A DNA stretch of 64,000 nucleotides, from assembly GCF_040409955.1 (NCBI RefSeq), contig NZ_CP123384.1, forward strand, positions 2,117,501-2,181,500, written 5' to 3'. The position numbers and the translations under genes were made by a program. Origin of the DNA: Salipiger sp. H15 (lineage in GTDB: Bacteria; Pseudomonadota; Alphaproteobacteria; Rhodobacterales; Rhodobacteraceae). Positions within the stretch are counted from its first letter, which is position 1. Every line of letters starts with the position of its first letter. The notes under the pieces were generated by a model. The model was not told the origin of the DNA. It saw nothing but the letters and a program-made list of their open reading frames with translations, and did no database searches. Shown in pieces: positions 1 through 11,037 of this stretch.

Positions 1-130
1 CGGGCTGAGGCCTCGGAGGCCGTGCCGCGCGGGGCGGGTTCGCATTTGGCCGTCAGGTGGTCGCGGCGGTCGAGAGGGGCGCCATGTCACCCTGGCAATG
101 CAGCGGCATGGCCCGGCCGGTGCAGCGTTT
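1..130. other. Region with no convincing gene at the left window edge
   Basis: I see no credible coding frame. On the minus strand the stretch follows the second small-RNA hairpin and can fold once more: GGGCCATG near 113-106 pairs with CATGGC-G-CCC near 85-76, without a U-tract. Bases 279-398, on the other side of the small RNAs, also hold nothing I can assign. Confidence 0.4.
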
Positions 131-167
131 GGGTCGACCCGCAGGGAGGAGGAGAGCAGGCCGACCC
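131..167 (-). ncRNA. Second Cuckoo/CcsR-like sRNA hairpin
   Basis: On the minus strand, GGGTCG (167-162) pairs perfectly with CGACCC (136-131). The inner six positions (161-156 with 142-137) also pair, using two G-U pairs, which gives a 12-bp stem. The 13-nt loop (155-143) carries CCTCCTCCC, the anti-Shine-Dalgarno-like motif of the Cuckoo/CcsR RNAs described in Rhodobacter sphaeroides. It lies just downstream of a first hairpin with the same loop. No separate promoter or U-tract terminator is clear, so this may be a processed part of a longer transcript. The transcript ends are unknown. Confidence 0.6.
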
Positions 168-171
168 GGTC

Positions 172-244
172 GCAAAACGAGGCCCGTGGAGGGCCCCGCG
201 TCGACTGGTCCGGTGCCTCGGGAGGAGGAGTGAGGCGACCGGAT
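172..244 (-). ncRNA. Cuckoo/CcsR-like small RNA (CUCCUCCC loop plus terminator)
   Basis: Read on the minus strand, CCGGT-C-GCCTC (242-232) pairs with GAGGC-ACCGG (219-210) with one bulged base, leaving a loop (231-220) containing CTCCTCCC. Downstream a GC-rich hairpin (CGGGGCCC 198-191, GGGCCTCG 185-178) runs into TTTT (177-174), a good Rho-independent terminator. A promoter with TTGAAG and TAGATA boxes lies directly upstream. Promoter, C-rich-loop hairpin and terminator are the plan of the stress-induced CcsR sRNAs of Rhodobacterales, which usually follow a small DUF1127 gene. None is visible here. Homology is inferred from motif and structure only. Confidence 0.7.
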
Positions 245-250
245 GGGTGC

Positions 251-278
251 TATCTACAAATCGCGCGGGCGTCTTCAA
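251..278 (-). promoter_or_regulatory. Promoter of the small RNA
   Basis: On the minus strand, TTGAAG (278-273) is separated by 16 bp from TAGATA (256-251). Transcription would begin near base 244, immediately before the first C-rich-loop hairpin. The boxes fit a housekeeping or RpoH-like promoter; the sequence does not decide which sigma factor is used. Confidence 0.55.
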
Positions 279-398
279 CCTCCGCGGGCAAGAATTCACC
301 AATCTGTCATGAATTCCGTAGGGTTGCCCCGCGGAAACGCGCAAACTTTGGGCATTCGCGGCGCGCCCCGGCGGGGCAAGGACGGCGAGGCGCCGGTT

Positions 399-953
399 TC
401 AGGCGGCTTTCCACTTGATCGAGCAGCCCATGGAGGGGATCTGCTCGATCGGACCGGCGCCGGTGCGGGCCACCTGAAGCATCGCCTCGTAGAGGTCGCG
501 GCGGGTGTCCCCGGGCGCGGCCTCCTTGCGCGAGGCGTCGAGCCGGCCGCGGTACTGAAGCCCGAGGTGAGCGTCGAAGCCGAAGAAGTCCGGGGTGCAG
601 GCGGCGCCGTAGGCACGGGCGACCTGCTGGCTCTCGTCATGGAGATAGGGGAAGGGAAAGTCCTTCTCCCGCGCCATCTTCCGCATGTTCACGAAACTGT
701 CGGCGGGGTAGCTTTGCGCGTCGTTGGAACTGATCGCGACGACGCCGATGCCCTGTTGCTGCAGATCGCGCGCGTCGCGCAGGATGCGATCCAGAACCGC
801 CAGCACGTAGGGGCAGTGGTTGCAGATGAACATGACCAGCGTGCCCTTCGGGCCCCGGATGTCCTCGAGGCCGTAGGTCCTGCCGTCGGTGCCGGGCAGG
901 GAGAAGCCGGGCGCGACCCAGCCGAAATCGCAGACGGGCGGAGAGACGGGCAT
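399..953 (-). CDS. Thioredoxin-fold (AhpC/TSA-like) protein at the end of the cbb operon
   Basis: 184-residue protein of the peroxiredoxin/thioredoxin-like family. A CNHCPYV motif near residues 43-49 (counted from MPVSPP) supplies a CxxC redox pair, and a second cysteine-proline (ACTPDFF) sits where the cis-Pro loop is expected. No signal peptide is visible, so it should be cytoplasmic. The ATG at 953 begins the conserved part; an in-frame extension upstream overlaps rpe and is proline/arginine-rich filler. It follows rpe by 16 bp on the same strand, so it is probably cotranscribed with the Calvin cycle genes. A role in thiol redox control or peroxide protection of cbb enzymes is an inference from position. 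Confidence 0.85.
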   Translation of the reverse strand: MPVSPPVCDFGWVAPGFSLPGTDGRTYGLEDIRGPKGTLVMFICNHCPYVLAVLDRILRDARDLQQQGIGVVAISSNDAQSYPADSFVNMRKMAREKDFPFPYLHDESQQVARAYGAACTPDFFGFDAHLGLQYRGRLDASRKEAAPGDTRRDLYEAMLQVARTGAGPIEQIPSMGCSIKWKAA

Positions 954-969
954 GGCGAGGCTCCTCGGA

Positions 970-1668
970 TCAGGCGGCGTCCTGCGCCCCGGTCGCGGCG
1001 GCGCGGATGGCGCGGATGTTCTGACCATATGGGGCGGGGTTGGCCACCGATCCACCCCGGAACACCGCCGAGCCCGCCACCAGCACGTCGGCCCCGGCCC
1101 GGGTCACCAGCGGCGCGGTCGAGGGATCGACGCCGCCGTCGATCTCGATGTGGATCTCGCGATCACCGATCATCTCGCGCAGCTTGCGGACCTGCGCGAC
1201 CTGGCTGTGGATGAACTTCTGCCCGCCGAAGCCGGGGTTCACGGTCATCAGGCAGACGAGGTCGCAGAGGTCGAGCAGCGGCGCGGCGGCCTCGACCGGC
1301 GTGCCGGGGTTGAGCGCGAGGCCGGCTTTCGCTCCGCTGGCGCGGATCGCCTGCAGTGTGCGGTGGGTGTGCGCCCCGGCCTCGAGATGGGCGGTGATGA
1401 CATCCGCGCCCGCCTCGGCAAAGGCCTCGATGTAGGGATCCACCGGCGCGATCATCAGGTGCACGTCCATCACGGTCGAGATGTGCGGGCGGATCGCCTT
1501 CACCAGCGGCGGGCCGAAGGTGAGGTTGGGCACGAAATGCCCGTCCATCACGTCGACGTGGATCCAGTCCGCGCCCTGCGCCTCGACGGCGCGGATCTCG
1601 GCGCCGAAATTGGCGAAATCGGCGGAGAGGATCGACGGGGCGATCTTCACGGTGCGGTCGAAGCTCAT
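970..1668 (-). CDS. rpe: Ribulose-phosphate 3-epimerase
   Basis: 232 residues, normal length for Rpe/CbbE. It interconverts D-ribulose 5-phosphate and D-xylulose 5-phosphate in the regenerative Calvin cycle and the pentose phosphate pathway. The TIM-barrel signatures are clear: IAPSILSADF at 9-18, HVDVMDGHFVPN at 37-48 with metal/catalytic His37 and Asp39, the NPGFGGQKF phosphate loop, and EIDGGVD near the C-terminus with the second catalytic Asp. The start is the ATG at 1668 (MSFDRTVKIAPS). About 90 bp separate it from cbbX upstream, a gap that holds a structured repeat, so it may be expressed less than the genes before it. Confidence 0.95.
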   Translation of the reverse strand: MSFDRTVKIAPSILSADFANFGAEIRAVEAQGADWIHVDVMDGHFVPNLTFGPPLVKAIRPHISTVMDVHLMIAPVDPYIEAFAEAGADVITAHLEAGAHTHRTLQAIRASGAKAGLALNPGTPVEAAAPLLDLCDLVCLMTVNPGFGGQKFIHSQVAQVRKLREMIGDREIHIEIDGGVDPSTAPLVTRAGADVLVAGSAVFRGGSVANPAPYGQNIRAIRAAATGAQDAA

Positions 1669-1695
1669 CGGGCGGTTCCTTCTGCTGCGGGGTCG

Positions 1696-1744
1696 GGGGG
1701 CGCTGCCCCCGTCCGCGTGCCGCGGACTCCCCCGGGATATTTCC
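1696..1744. repeat. Structured intergenic repeat, copy A
   Basis: Plus-strand order: GGGGGC-GCT-GCCCCC hairpin (1696-1710), a second perfect hairpin GTCCGCG-TGC-CGCGGAC (1711-1727), then a tail reading CCCCCGGGATATTTCC (1729-1744). Two more copies with the same three-part plan lie at 23141 and 31704. The copy sits between cbbX and rpe, inside the cbb operon. Confidence 0.65.
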
Positions 1745-1759
1745 GACATGTGGAAGCCG

Positions 1760-2728
1760 TCATTCGGCCGCCTGTTGCAGGCGGCGGTCACTGCCCAGCC
1801 CGCCGCGGAACACGCGCGAGCCGCGCAGGTCGGCCTCGGTGATGGTCGAGAGCTCCTCGGCGCCGAGCGGGCCCTTCGCCTCGTTGAAGAGCCGGTTGGC
1901 CTGGCGCAGCCGGGCGCGGTCGAGCGCGTTGCGGATCGAGCGGGCATTGGCGAAATGCGGCTGGTGGCGGCGGGCGGCGATGTACTCGGCCATGGCGGCG
2001 CGGGCGGGCGCGTCGAAGCCGTAGTTCTGCGCGCCGAGCATAATCCCGGCGATGCGCAGGAGCTCGTCGTCGCTGTAGTCGGGGAACTCGATGTGATGGG
2101 CGATGCGCGAGCGGAAGCCGGGGTTGCTCTCGAAGAAGCGGTCCATGCGGTCGGCGTAGCCGGCGAGGATCACCACGAGGTCGTCGCGGTTGTTCTCCAT
2201 CACCTGCAGCAGGATCTCGATCGCCTCCTGGCCGTAGTCGCGCTCGTTCTCGGGGCGGTAGAGGTAATAGGCCTCGTCGATGAAGAGCACGCCGCCCATG
2301 GCCTTCTTCAGCACCTCCTTGGTCTTGGGGGCGGTGTGGCCGATGTACTGGCCGACGAGATCGTCGCGGGTGACGGTGACGAGGTGGCCCTTGCGCACGT
2401 AGCCGAGCCGGTGGAGCAGGTCGGCCATCTTCAGCGCCACGGTGGTCTTGCCGGTGCCGGGGTTGCCGGTGAAGGACATGTGCAGGGTCGGCGTCTCGGT
2501 GGCGAGGCCCATCTGCCGGCGCGCCTTGTCCACGAGGAGCAGCGCGGCGGTCTCGCGGATGCGCGCCTTGACCGGGGCGAGGCCGATCATCGCCGCGTCG
2601 AGCTCGGCCAGCACCTCGCGCACGCCGCTTTCCTCGAAGGCGGCGGCAAGGTCGACGGTGGCGGGGCGCGCGGGGGCCGGGGTGGCTGCGGCCACGGTGT
2701 CGGGGGCGGTCTGCGGGGTCTCGGTCAT
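1760..2728 (-). CDS. cbbX: Red-type RubisCO activase CbbX (AAA+)
   Basis: 322-residue AAA+ ATPase that remodels red-type form I RubisCO to release inhibitory sugar phosphates by pulling on the large-subunit C-terminus. Walker A GNPGTGKT is at 88-95, the aromatic pore loop YIGHTA at 128-133, and Walker B FIDEA at 149-153 with Asp151-Glu152. An arginine-finger region (NPGFRSRI) and sensor 2 (NARSIRNAL) follow. The first 25 residues are a low-complexity Ala/Pro/Thr extension. The start is the ATG at 2728. It follows cbbS by about 105 bp that can fold into two hairpins, which fits lower expression than cbbLS. Confidence 0.97.
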   Translation of the reverse strand: MTETPQTAPDTVAAATPAPARPATVDLAAAFEESGVREVLAELDAAMIGLAPVKARIRETAALLLVDKARRQMGLATETPTLHMSFTGNPGTGKTTVALKMADLLHRLGYVRKGHLVTVTRDDLVGQYIGHTAPKTKEVLKKAMGGVLFIDEAYYLYRPENERDYGQEAIEILLQVMENNRDDLVVILAGYADRMDRFFESNPGFRSRIAHHIEFPDYSDDELLRIAGIMLGAQNYGFDAPARAAMAEYIAARRHQPHFANARSIRNALDRARLRQANRLFNEAKGPLGAEELSTITEADLRGSRVFRGGLGSDRRLQQAAE

Positions 2729-2761
2729 CTCGGGCTCCGGGCTGAGGGGACGGCGGGAGGG

Positions 2762-2821
2762 GGGCGCCCCGGCATGGGGGGACGGGGCGCCCGGGCACCG
2801 CACCCGGGGAGAGGTCCCGGG
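2762..2821. terminator. Intercistronic hairpins between cbbS and cbbX
   Basis: A perfect 10-bp stem (2762-2771 with 2783-2792, GGGCGCCCCG type) and a smaller CCCGGG/CCCGGG stem (2803-2808 with 2816-2821) lie between the cbbS stop and cbbX start. No U-tract follows on the minus strand, so these look like mRNA-stabilising or attenuating hairpins that let cbbLS exceed cbbX. Confidence 0.5.
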
Positions 2822-2833
2822 CGCGGGGATGGC

Positions 2834-3253
2834 TCAGGCGTAGCGGCGGCCCTCGGGTTCGCGCATGGCGTAGCTCTCGATCGTGTAGCGCACGATCCGG
2901 CCCTCGCCCTCCTGCCGCACGACGCGGAAGCCGGGCTCGTCGGCGGGACGGTTCACGATGAAGCTCATGCGGATCGACTCCCAGCCGGCGGTGCTGTCGA
3001 AGGCGATGACGCGGATGTATTTCCCGCCATGCTCCTTGCGGCACTCATTGACCTCGAAGACCACGGCGGCGGCGTCGCGGTTGTCGAACATCGGGTGGCC
3101 CCACATCTCCCAGTAGGTGTTCCTCGGGTGCGGATCGTCGGTGTACTCGACCGACACGGCCCAGCCCTTGTCGATGGCGTATTGGGCCTGCGCGTGGATG
3201 TCGTCATCCGTCAGGTCGGGCAGGAAGCTGAACTGTCCTTGTCTCAGGCGCAT
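2834..3253 (-). CDS. cbbS: RubisCO small subunit, red-type form IC
   Basis: 139 residues. Assembles with eight CbbL subunits into the L8S8 holoenzyme. It begins MRLRQGQFSFLPDLTDDDI, typical of red-type small subunits, and keeps the YWEMWGHPMF motif near 47-56. The C-terminal 30-40 residues (FRVVRQEGEGRIVRYTIESY) form the extra beta-hairpin of form IC/ID small subunits that lines the central channel and supports assembly without dedicated chaperones. The ATG at 3253 is preceded by a good AAGGAGAG ribosome-binding site. About 118 bp separate it from cbbL upstream. Confidence 0.97.
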   Translation of the reverse strand: MRLRQGQFSFLPDLTDDDIHAQAQYAIDKGWAVSVEYTDDPHPRNTYWEMWGHPMFDNRDAAAVVFEVNECRKEHGGKYIRVIAFDSTAGWESIRMSFIVNRPADEPGFRVVRQEGEGRIVRYTIESYAMREPEGRRYA

Positions 3254-3371
3254 CGGGTCTCTCCTTTGGCGGTCTGGCTCTGCCGGGGCGGCAGCGTGGC
3301 GGGGTTCGGGGCCGAGGGCGCGTGCGCCAGCGGCAGGGGCGGGGCGGCGCCCGGGGCGAGGGGCAGGCGGC

Positions 3372-5934
<2,563 letters not shown>

Positions 5935-5955
5935 GGGTCTCCTCCCTTCCGGCGG

Positions 5956-6990
5956 TCAGGCGTCTTGCAGCGAGGCGGAGGCCTCGGCGCCGATGAGCTT
6001 GCCCATCGCCACGGCGGTGTCCGCCATGCGGTTGGAGAAGCCCCATTCGTTGTCGTACCAAGACAGGATCCGCACCATCCGCCCGGCCATGACGCGGGTC
6101 TGGTCCATGTGGAACACCGAGCTGTGCGGGTCGTGGTTGAAGTCAGTCGAGACGTTGGGCCGGTCGGTGTAGCCGAGCACGCCCCTGAGCGGCCCGTCGG
6201 CGGCGGCGCGGATCGCGGCGTTGACTTCTTCGGCGGTGGTGTCGCGGGCGGCCTCGAAGACGAGGTCGACCACCGAGACGTTCGGCGTCGGCACCCGGAT
6301 CGCCACCCCGTCGAGCCGGCCGTTGAGTTCCGGCAGCACGAGGCCCACCGCCTTGGCGGCGCCGGTGCTGGTGGGGATCATCGACAGCGCCGCGGCGCGG
6401 GCGCGGTAGAGGTCCTTGTGCATCGTGTCGAGCGTCGGCTGGTCGCCGGTGTAGCTGTGGATCGTGGTCATGAAGCCCTTTTCGATGCCTATGGCGTCGT
6501 TGAGGGCCTTGGCGACGGGTGAGAGGCAGTTGGTGGTGCAGGAGGCGTTCGAGACGACGACGTGCTCGGGGCGCAGCTCGCGGTGGTTGACGCCGTAGAC
6601 CACGGTCTTGTCCGCGCCCGAGGCGGGGGCCGAGACCAGCACGCGCTTCGAGCCGTTCTGCAGGTGCAGCGCCGCCTTGTCGCGGTCGGTGAAGAGCCCG
6701 GTGCATTCGAGCGCCACGTCGACGCCGTCCCAGGGCAGTTCGGCGGGATTGCGCAGCGCGGTCACCTCGATCGGACCGCGGCCTAGGTCGATGGTGCTGC
6801 CGCTGACCGTCACCTCGCCGGGGAAGCGGCCGTGCACGCTGTCGTAGCGCAGCAGGTGGGCGTTGGTCTCGACCGGTCCGAGGTCGTTGATCGCGACCAC
6901 CTCGATGTCGGTGCGGCCCTGTTCCACGATGGCGCGGAGCACGTTTCTCCCGATACGGCCGAAGCCGCTTATGGCAACCCTGACTGTCAT
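5956..6990 (-). CDS. gap: Glyceraldehyde-3-phosphate dehydrogenase (Calvin cycle)
   Basis: 344 residues. Reduces 1,3-bisphosphoglycerate to glyceraldehyde 3-phosphate in the Calvin cycle direction. Rossmann motif GFGRIGR at 9-15, catalytic Cys151 in SNASCTTNC, and the C-terminal [11 protein letters not shown] motif are complete. Asn35-Asp36 after the second beta strand suggests NAD-type or dual cofactor use, which sequence alone cannot settle. The ATG at 6990 gives the canonical [11 protein letters not shown]; an open extension upstream overlaps the tkt end and has no homology. A second, distinct GAPDH gene lies in the arsenic operon at 48.3 kb. Confidence 0.96.
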   Translation of the reverse strand: MTVRVAISGFGRIGRNVLRAIVEQGRTDIEVVAINDLGPVETNAHLLRYDSVHGRFPGEVTVSGSTIDLGRGPIEVTALRNPAELPWDGVDVALECTGLFTDRDKAALHLQNGSKRVLVSAPASGADKTVVYGVNHRELRPEHVVVSNASCTTNCLSPVAKALNDAIGIEKGFMTTIHSYTGDQPTLDTMHKDLYRARAAALSMIPTSTGAAKAVGLVLPELNGRLDGVAIRVPTPNVSVVDLVFEAARDTTAEEVNAAIRAAADGPLRGVLGYTDRPNVSTDFNHDPHSSVFHMDQTRVMAGRMVRILSWYDNEWGFSNRMADTAVAMGKLIGAEASASLQDA

Positions 6991-7009
6991 CCCTGATCCT
7001 TTTCCTGAT

Positions 7010-8992
7010 CTATTGCAGGTTCTTGGCGAGGCGGGTGACCGCCTCCGCGGTGATGCCGAAATGGCGGTAGAGCTCGGGTGCGGGCGCCGAGGCACCAAAG
7101 CTGGTCATGCCGACGAAGCCGTCCCCGGGGCGCAGGAGCTGGCACCAGCCCTGCCGGATGGCGGCCTCGATGCCGATGCGCGGGGCCTCGCCAAGCACCT
7201 CGGCGCGGTAGTCGGGCGCCTGCTCTTCGAAGAGCTCGAAGCAGGGGGCGGAGACGACGGCGGCCTGGATGCCTTCGCTTGCCAGCGCCTCGGCGGCGGC
7301 GAGTGCCAGCTCGACCTCCGAGCCGGTGGCGATCAGCGTCACGTCGCGCTTCGGCGCCTCCTTCAGCACGTAGACGCCGCGGGCGGTGAGGTTGGCCTCG
7401 ACATGGCGGGTGCGCACCGTCGGCAGGTTCTGCCGCGACAGGCACAGCACCGAGGGGGTGCTGTCCTGCTCCATCGCCAGCGCCCAGGCCTCGGCGGTCT
7501 CGACCGCGTCGGCGGGGCGGAAGACCAGCATGTTCGGCATGGCCCGCAGGCTGGCGATGGTCTCGACCGGCTGGTGCGTGGGCCCATCCTCGCCGAGGCC
7601 GATGCTGTCATGGGTCATCACGTAGGCGACCGGCACGCCCATCAGGGCCGAGAGGCGCATCGCCGGGCGGCAGTAGTCGGCGAAGGCGAGGAAAGTGCCG
7701 CCGTAGGGCTTCAGCCCGCCATGCAGCGCGATGCCGTTCATCGCCGCGGCCATGCCATGCTCGCGGATGCCGTAGTGGATGTAGTCGCCCGCGTAGTCGG
7801 CGGCAGTCACCGCGCGCATCCCCTTGGTGCGGGTGTTGTTCGAGCCGGTCAGGTCCGCCGAGCCGCCGACCGTGTTGGGCAGCGTGCCGTTGACCACCTC
7901 GAGCGCCATCTCGCTGGCCTTGCGGGTGGCGACCTTGGGCGCGTCCTGCGAGAGCCGGTGCTTGTAGGCGCAGATGGCGGCGTCGAGCGCGGCGCGGTCG
8001 ACGGGGGCAAAGGTGGCGCGGAAGGCCTCGGCCTGCGGGTCATCCCCGAGCCGGCGGAGCCAGGCCCGCCGCGCCTCGCCACCACGCGCGGCCACGGCAC
8101 GCCAGGCGGCGGTGACCTCGGGCGGGATGTCGAAGGCCGGGAGGGACCAGTCGAGCACCTCGCGGGCGGCGGCGATCTCTTCGGCGCCCAGCGGGGCGCC
8201 ATGCACGTCATGCGAGCCCTGCTTGTTGGGCGCGCCGTAGCCGATGATCGTCCTGCAGGCGATCATCGAGGGGCGGTCGTCGGCGCGGGCCATCTCGATG
8301 GCGGCGGCGATGGCCTCCTTGTCGTGGCCGTCGACGGCCTGCACGTGCCAACCCGCGGCGCGGAACCGCGCCTGCTGGTCGGTCGAGGTGGAAAGCCCGG
8401 TGCTGCCGTCGATGGTGATGCGGTTGTCGTCCCAGAAGAGGATCAGCCGCGACAGGCTCAGGTGGCCGGCAAGGTCGATCGCCTCGTGGCTGATCCCCTC
8501 CATCAGGCAGCCGTCGCCGGAGATGACATAGGTGTAGTGATCCACCAGCGCGTCGCCGAAGCGGGCGTTCAGCATCCGCTCGGCCAGCGCCATGCCGACG
8601 GCGGTCGAGATGCCCTGTCCGAGCGGGCCGGTGGTGGTCTCGATGCCCTTTGCATGGCCGTATTCCGGGTGGCCCGCGGTGCGCGATCCAAGCTGGCGGA
8701 AGCGCCGGATCTCGTCCATCGGCATGTCGTCGTAGCCGAGCAGGTGGTGGATCGCGTAGACCAGCATCGAGCCGTGCCCGGCGCTCATCACGAAGCGGTC
8801 GCGGTCGGGCCAGCGGTCGTTCTTCGGGTCGAGCGTGATGAAGCGGTTGAACAGCACCGCCGCCACGTCGGCCATGCCCATCGGGGCGCCAGGATGGCCC
8901 GAGTTCGCCTGCTGCACCGCGTCCATGGTGAGCACCCGGATGGCATTGGCCATGAGGTCCTCGGTGGCGGTCACCTTGGTCTGAACGTTCAT
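7010..8992 (-). CDS. tkt: Transketolase
   Basis: 660 residues, full length. ThDP-dependent transfer of two-carbon ketol units in the regenerative phase of the Calvin cycle. The N-terminal [13 protein letters not shown] motif, the ThDP-binding [12 protein letters not shown]...DDNRITIDG segment and the central domain motifs ([15 protein letters not shown]) are present. Start ATG 8992 ([13 protein letters not shown]), the usual start of the cbbT subfamily. It is 14 bp downstream of prkB and 19 bp upstream of gap, so cotranscription is very likely. Confidence 0.97.
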   Translation of the reverse strand: MNVQTKVTATEDLMANAIRVLTMDAVQQANSGHPGAPMGMADVAAVLFNRFITLDPKNDRWPDRDRFVMSAGHGSMLVYAIHHLLGYDDMPMDEIRRFRQLGSRTAGHPEYGHAKGIETTTGPLGQGISTAVGMALAERMLNARFGDALVDHYTYVISGDGCLMEGISHEAIDLAGHLSLSRLILFWDDNRITIDGSTGLSTSTDQQARFRAAGWHVQAVDGHDKEAIAAAIEMARADDRPSMIACRTIIGYGAPNKQGSHDVHGAPLGAEEIAAAREVLDWSLPAFDIPPEVTAAWRAVAARGGEARRAWLRRLGDDPQAEAFRATFAPVDRAALDAAICAYKHRLSQDAPKVATRKASEMALEVVNGTLPNTVGGSADLTGSNNTRTKGMRAVTAADYAGDYIHYGIREHGMAAAMNGIALHGGLKPYGGTFLAFADYCRPAMRLSALMGVPVAYVMTHDSIGLGEDGPTHQPVETIASLRAMPNMLVFRPADAVETAEAWALAMEQDSTPSVLCLSRQNLPTVRTRHVEANLTARGVYVLKEAPKRDVTLIATGSEVELALAAAEALASEGIQAAVVSAPCFELFEEQAPDYRAEVLGEAPRIGIEAAIRQGWCQLLRPGDGFVGMTSFGASAPAPELYRHFGITAEAVTRLAKNLQ

Positions 8993-9006
8993 GTCGTCTC
9001 CTCCAA

Positions 9007-9879
9007 TCAGGCGCGCTTGCTCTCGGTGACGAGGCGCTGGACCATGGGCGTGAAGATCAGCTGCATCGCGAGATCCATCTTGCCGCCGGGGATCACGATG
9101 GAATTGGCGCGGCTCATCCAGCTGTTCTGGATCATCGAGGTGAGGTAGGGAAAATCGATCCCCCTCGGGTTGCGGAAGCGGATCACCACCAGGCTCTCGT
9201 CGGCGGTGGGGATCCAGCGGGCGATGAACGGGTCCGAGGTGTCGACCACCGGCACGCGCTGGAAGTTCACGTCAGTCTGGATGAACTGCGGGCAGATGCA
9301 GTGCACGTAGGCGTGCATCCGGCGCAGGATCGTGTCGGTGACCGCCTCGGTGGTGTAGCCGCGGCTGGCCTTGTCGCGGTGGATCTTCTGGATCCACTCG
9401 AGGTTGATGACCGGCACCACGCCGATCTTGAGGTCCGCCAGCGCCGCGAGGTTCACCTCGTCATTGGCCACCGCGCCGTGCAGACCCTCGTAGAAGAGCA
9501 GGTCGCTGCCCTCGTCGAAGCTTTCCCAGTCGGTGAAGGTGCCGGGGGCGGTGCCCCAGCGCGCCGCCTCGTCGTCGTCGTGCACGTAGTGGCGGGTGCG
9601 GCCGGTGCCGGTCTCGCCATAGCCGCGGAAGATGCTCTCGAGCTCGCCGAGCTCGTTGGCGTCGAAGGAGAAATGCGAGAAGGTCTCGTCCCCGGCGGCC
9701 TTGCGGGCATCGAGCTCGGCCTTCATGTCGGCGCGGTTGTAGCGGTGGAAGGCGTCGCCCTCGATGCTCACCGCGGTGATCCCCTCGCGCCGGAAGATCT
9801 GGTCGAAGGTCGTCTTGACCGTGGTCGTGCCGGCGCCCGAGGAGCCGGTGACGGAGATGATGGGGTGCTTCTTGCTCAT
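9007..9879 (-). CDS. prkB: Phosphoribulokinase
   Basis: 290 residues, class I (bacterial, octameric, NADH-activated type). Phosphorylates ribulose 5-phosphate to ribulose 1,5-bisphosphate, the committed step that feeds RubisCO. P-loop GSSGAGTTT at 12-20 and the catalytic/substrate region [13 protein letters not shown] follow the Rhodobacter enzyme closely, as does EGLHGAV. Start ATG 9879. The two regulatory cysteines of plant PRK are not expected in this class. It lies 48 bp after fbp and 14 bp before tkt. Confidence 0.97.
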   Translation of the reverse strand: MSKKHPIISVTGSSGAGTTTVKTTFDQIFRREGITAVSIEGDAFHRYNRADMKAELDARKAAGDETFSHFSFDANELGELESIFRGYGETGTGRTRHYVHDDDEAARWGTAPGTFTDWESFDEGSDLLFYEGLHGAVANDEVNLAALADLKIGVVPVINLEWIQKIHRDKASRGYTTEAVTDTILRRMHAYVHCICPQFIQTDVNFQRVPVVDTSDPFIARWIPTADESLVVIRFRNPRGIDFPYLTSMIQNSWMSRANSIVIPGGKMDLAMQLIFTPMVQRLVTESKRA

Positions 9880-9927
9880 GGGTTCGGTCGTTCCGTGAAA
9901 CTCGGGACAGGGCGGCGGGCGAAAGGC

Positions 9928-10935
9928 TCAGGCGCGGAACAGGCCGCGGTTGCCGAAGAGGGCAGAGACCTCCTGGTCGGGCAGGTCGTGGTAGGCGGCG
10001 ACGTGGTCGACCTTGCCCGCCGAGCCGAAGACGAAGGGCGTGCGGGCGTGCAGCGTCTCGGGGATCAGGTCGAGGATGCGGGTGGTGCCGTCGGTGGCGC
10101 GGCCCTGCGCTGCCTCGATCAAGAGCGCGATCGGGGCGCATTCGTAGACCATGCGCAGCCGGCCGGCCTCGTAGCCGGGGCGGGCGTCGGACGGGTAGAG
10201 AAACAGCCCGCCGCGCATCAGGATGCGGTGGGTCTCGGCGACCAGCGAGGCGATCCAGCGCATGTTGAAGTTGCAGGCGCGCGGCCCCTCGGCCCCGGCG
10301 AGGCAATCGTCGATATAGGCGCGGATCGGCTTCGACCAGTGCCGGTAGTTCGAGGCGTTGATCGCGAACTCGGTGCTGGCGCCGTCGACGGTGACGGCAT
10401 CGCCGAGCAGGGTGAAACGCCCGGTCTCGGGGTCGAGGATGTGGTGCTGCAGCCGGTCGCCGAAGCTCAGCATCAGCATCACCTGCGGGCCGTAGATCAC
10501 GTAGCCGGCGGCCAGTTGTTCATGCCCGGGGCGGAGGAAGGTCTCCGCCCCGGTCTCGCGGGCGGCACGGAGGGAGAAGATCGTGCCGATGGAGACATTG
10601 GTCTCGATGTTGGAAGAACCGTCGAGCGGGTCGATGGCCAGCGCCAGCGTGCCCTCGGGATCGATGAGCAGCGCCTCGTCGCGCTCTTCCGAGGCGTACC
10701 AGCGCACGCCGGTGCCGCGCATCGCGGCGGCGAAGGCCTCGTCGGCGAGCACGTCGAGCGCCTTCTGCGCGTCGCCGTCGGCGTTGGCGCCGACATGGGC
10801 GGCCATCTGCCCTGCCAGCGGGCCGCGGGCGATCCTTCGGGCAAGGTCGCGGGAAACCCGGCCAAGGGCTTCGAGCGCCGGGCGCAGGACAGCCGGGATC
10901 GGCGCCTCCGCGGGGAAAGCTTGGGTGTCGGTCAT
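9928..10935 (-). CDS. fbp: Class I fructose-1,6-bisphosphatase (CbbF)
   Basis: 335 residues. Hydrolyses fructose 1,6-bisphosphate (and probably sedoheptulose 1,7-bisphosphate, as other CbbF proteins do). The metal-binding [10 protein letters not shown] signature is present, with the upstream EERDEALL region and the C-terminal [14 protein letters not shown] motif. I choose the ATG at 10935; the frame could start one codon earlier at a TTG, which is unlikely. It is the first gene of the cbb operon and diverges from cbbR across about 100 bp holding the probable CbbR sites. Confidence 0.95.
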   Translation of the reverse strand: MTDTQAFPAEAPIPAVLRPALEALGRVSRDLARRIARGPLAGQMAAHVGANADGDAQKALDVLADEAFAAAMRGTGVRWYASEERDEALLIDPEGTLALAIDPLDGSSNIETNVSIGTIFSLRAARETGAETFLRPGHEQLAAGYVIYGPQVMLMLSFGDRLQHHILDPETGRFTLLGDAVTVDGASTEFAINASNYRHWSKPIRAYIDDCLAGAEGPRACNFNMRWIASLVAETHRILMRGGLFLYPSDARPGYEAGRLRMVYECAPIALLIEAAQGRATDGTTRILDLIPETLHARTPFVFGSAGKVDHVAAYHDLPDQEVSALFGNRGLFRA

Positions 10936-10992
10936 CAAGGCCTCCTCCTCCTCGACGCGTGACTTGCCCTTGATCTTGGCGGCGCGGCCTTG

Positions 10993-11037
10993 TTAGAAAA
11001 ATTTAAAATTTCTGACTGACGTTTAGGAAAATTCTAA
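10993..11037. promoter_or_regulatory. Probable CbbR operator region of the cbb operon
   Basis: The divergent fbp/cbbR spacer has an AT-rich island with two near-identical half sites, TTAGAAAAATT at 10993 and TTAGGAAAATT at 11023. They are exactly 30 bp apart (about three helical turns). The first belongs to an interrupted palindrome AGAAA-N9-TTTCT (10995-11013). The second is TTAG-N7-CTAA (11023-11037), which fits the LysR T-N11-A rule and touches the first base of the cbbR start codon. This arrangement would allow activation of fbp and autorepression of cbbR. Confidence 0.65.

Noticed and set aside
306..319. 14-bp word GTCATGAATTCCGT shared with 25464-25477
   Set aside because: A window of this size is expected to contain several 14-bp matches by chance, and the flanks do not extend the similarity.
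251..398. DUF1127 (CcaF1-like) gene expected upstream of Cuckoo-type sRNAs
   Set aside because: Looked for on the minus strand between the sRNA promoter and the thioredoxin-like gene; the space is too short and no such frame exists.
22..418. Short open frames at the left edge (for example 22-312 plus and 87-344 minus)
   Set aside because: They cross the small-RNA hairpins and their terminator, have biased Arg/Pro/Gly composition and no good ribosome-binding site.
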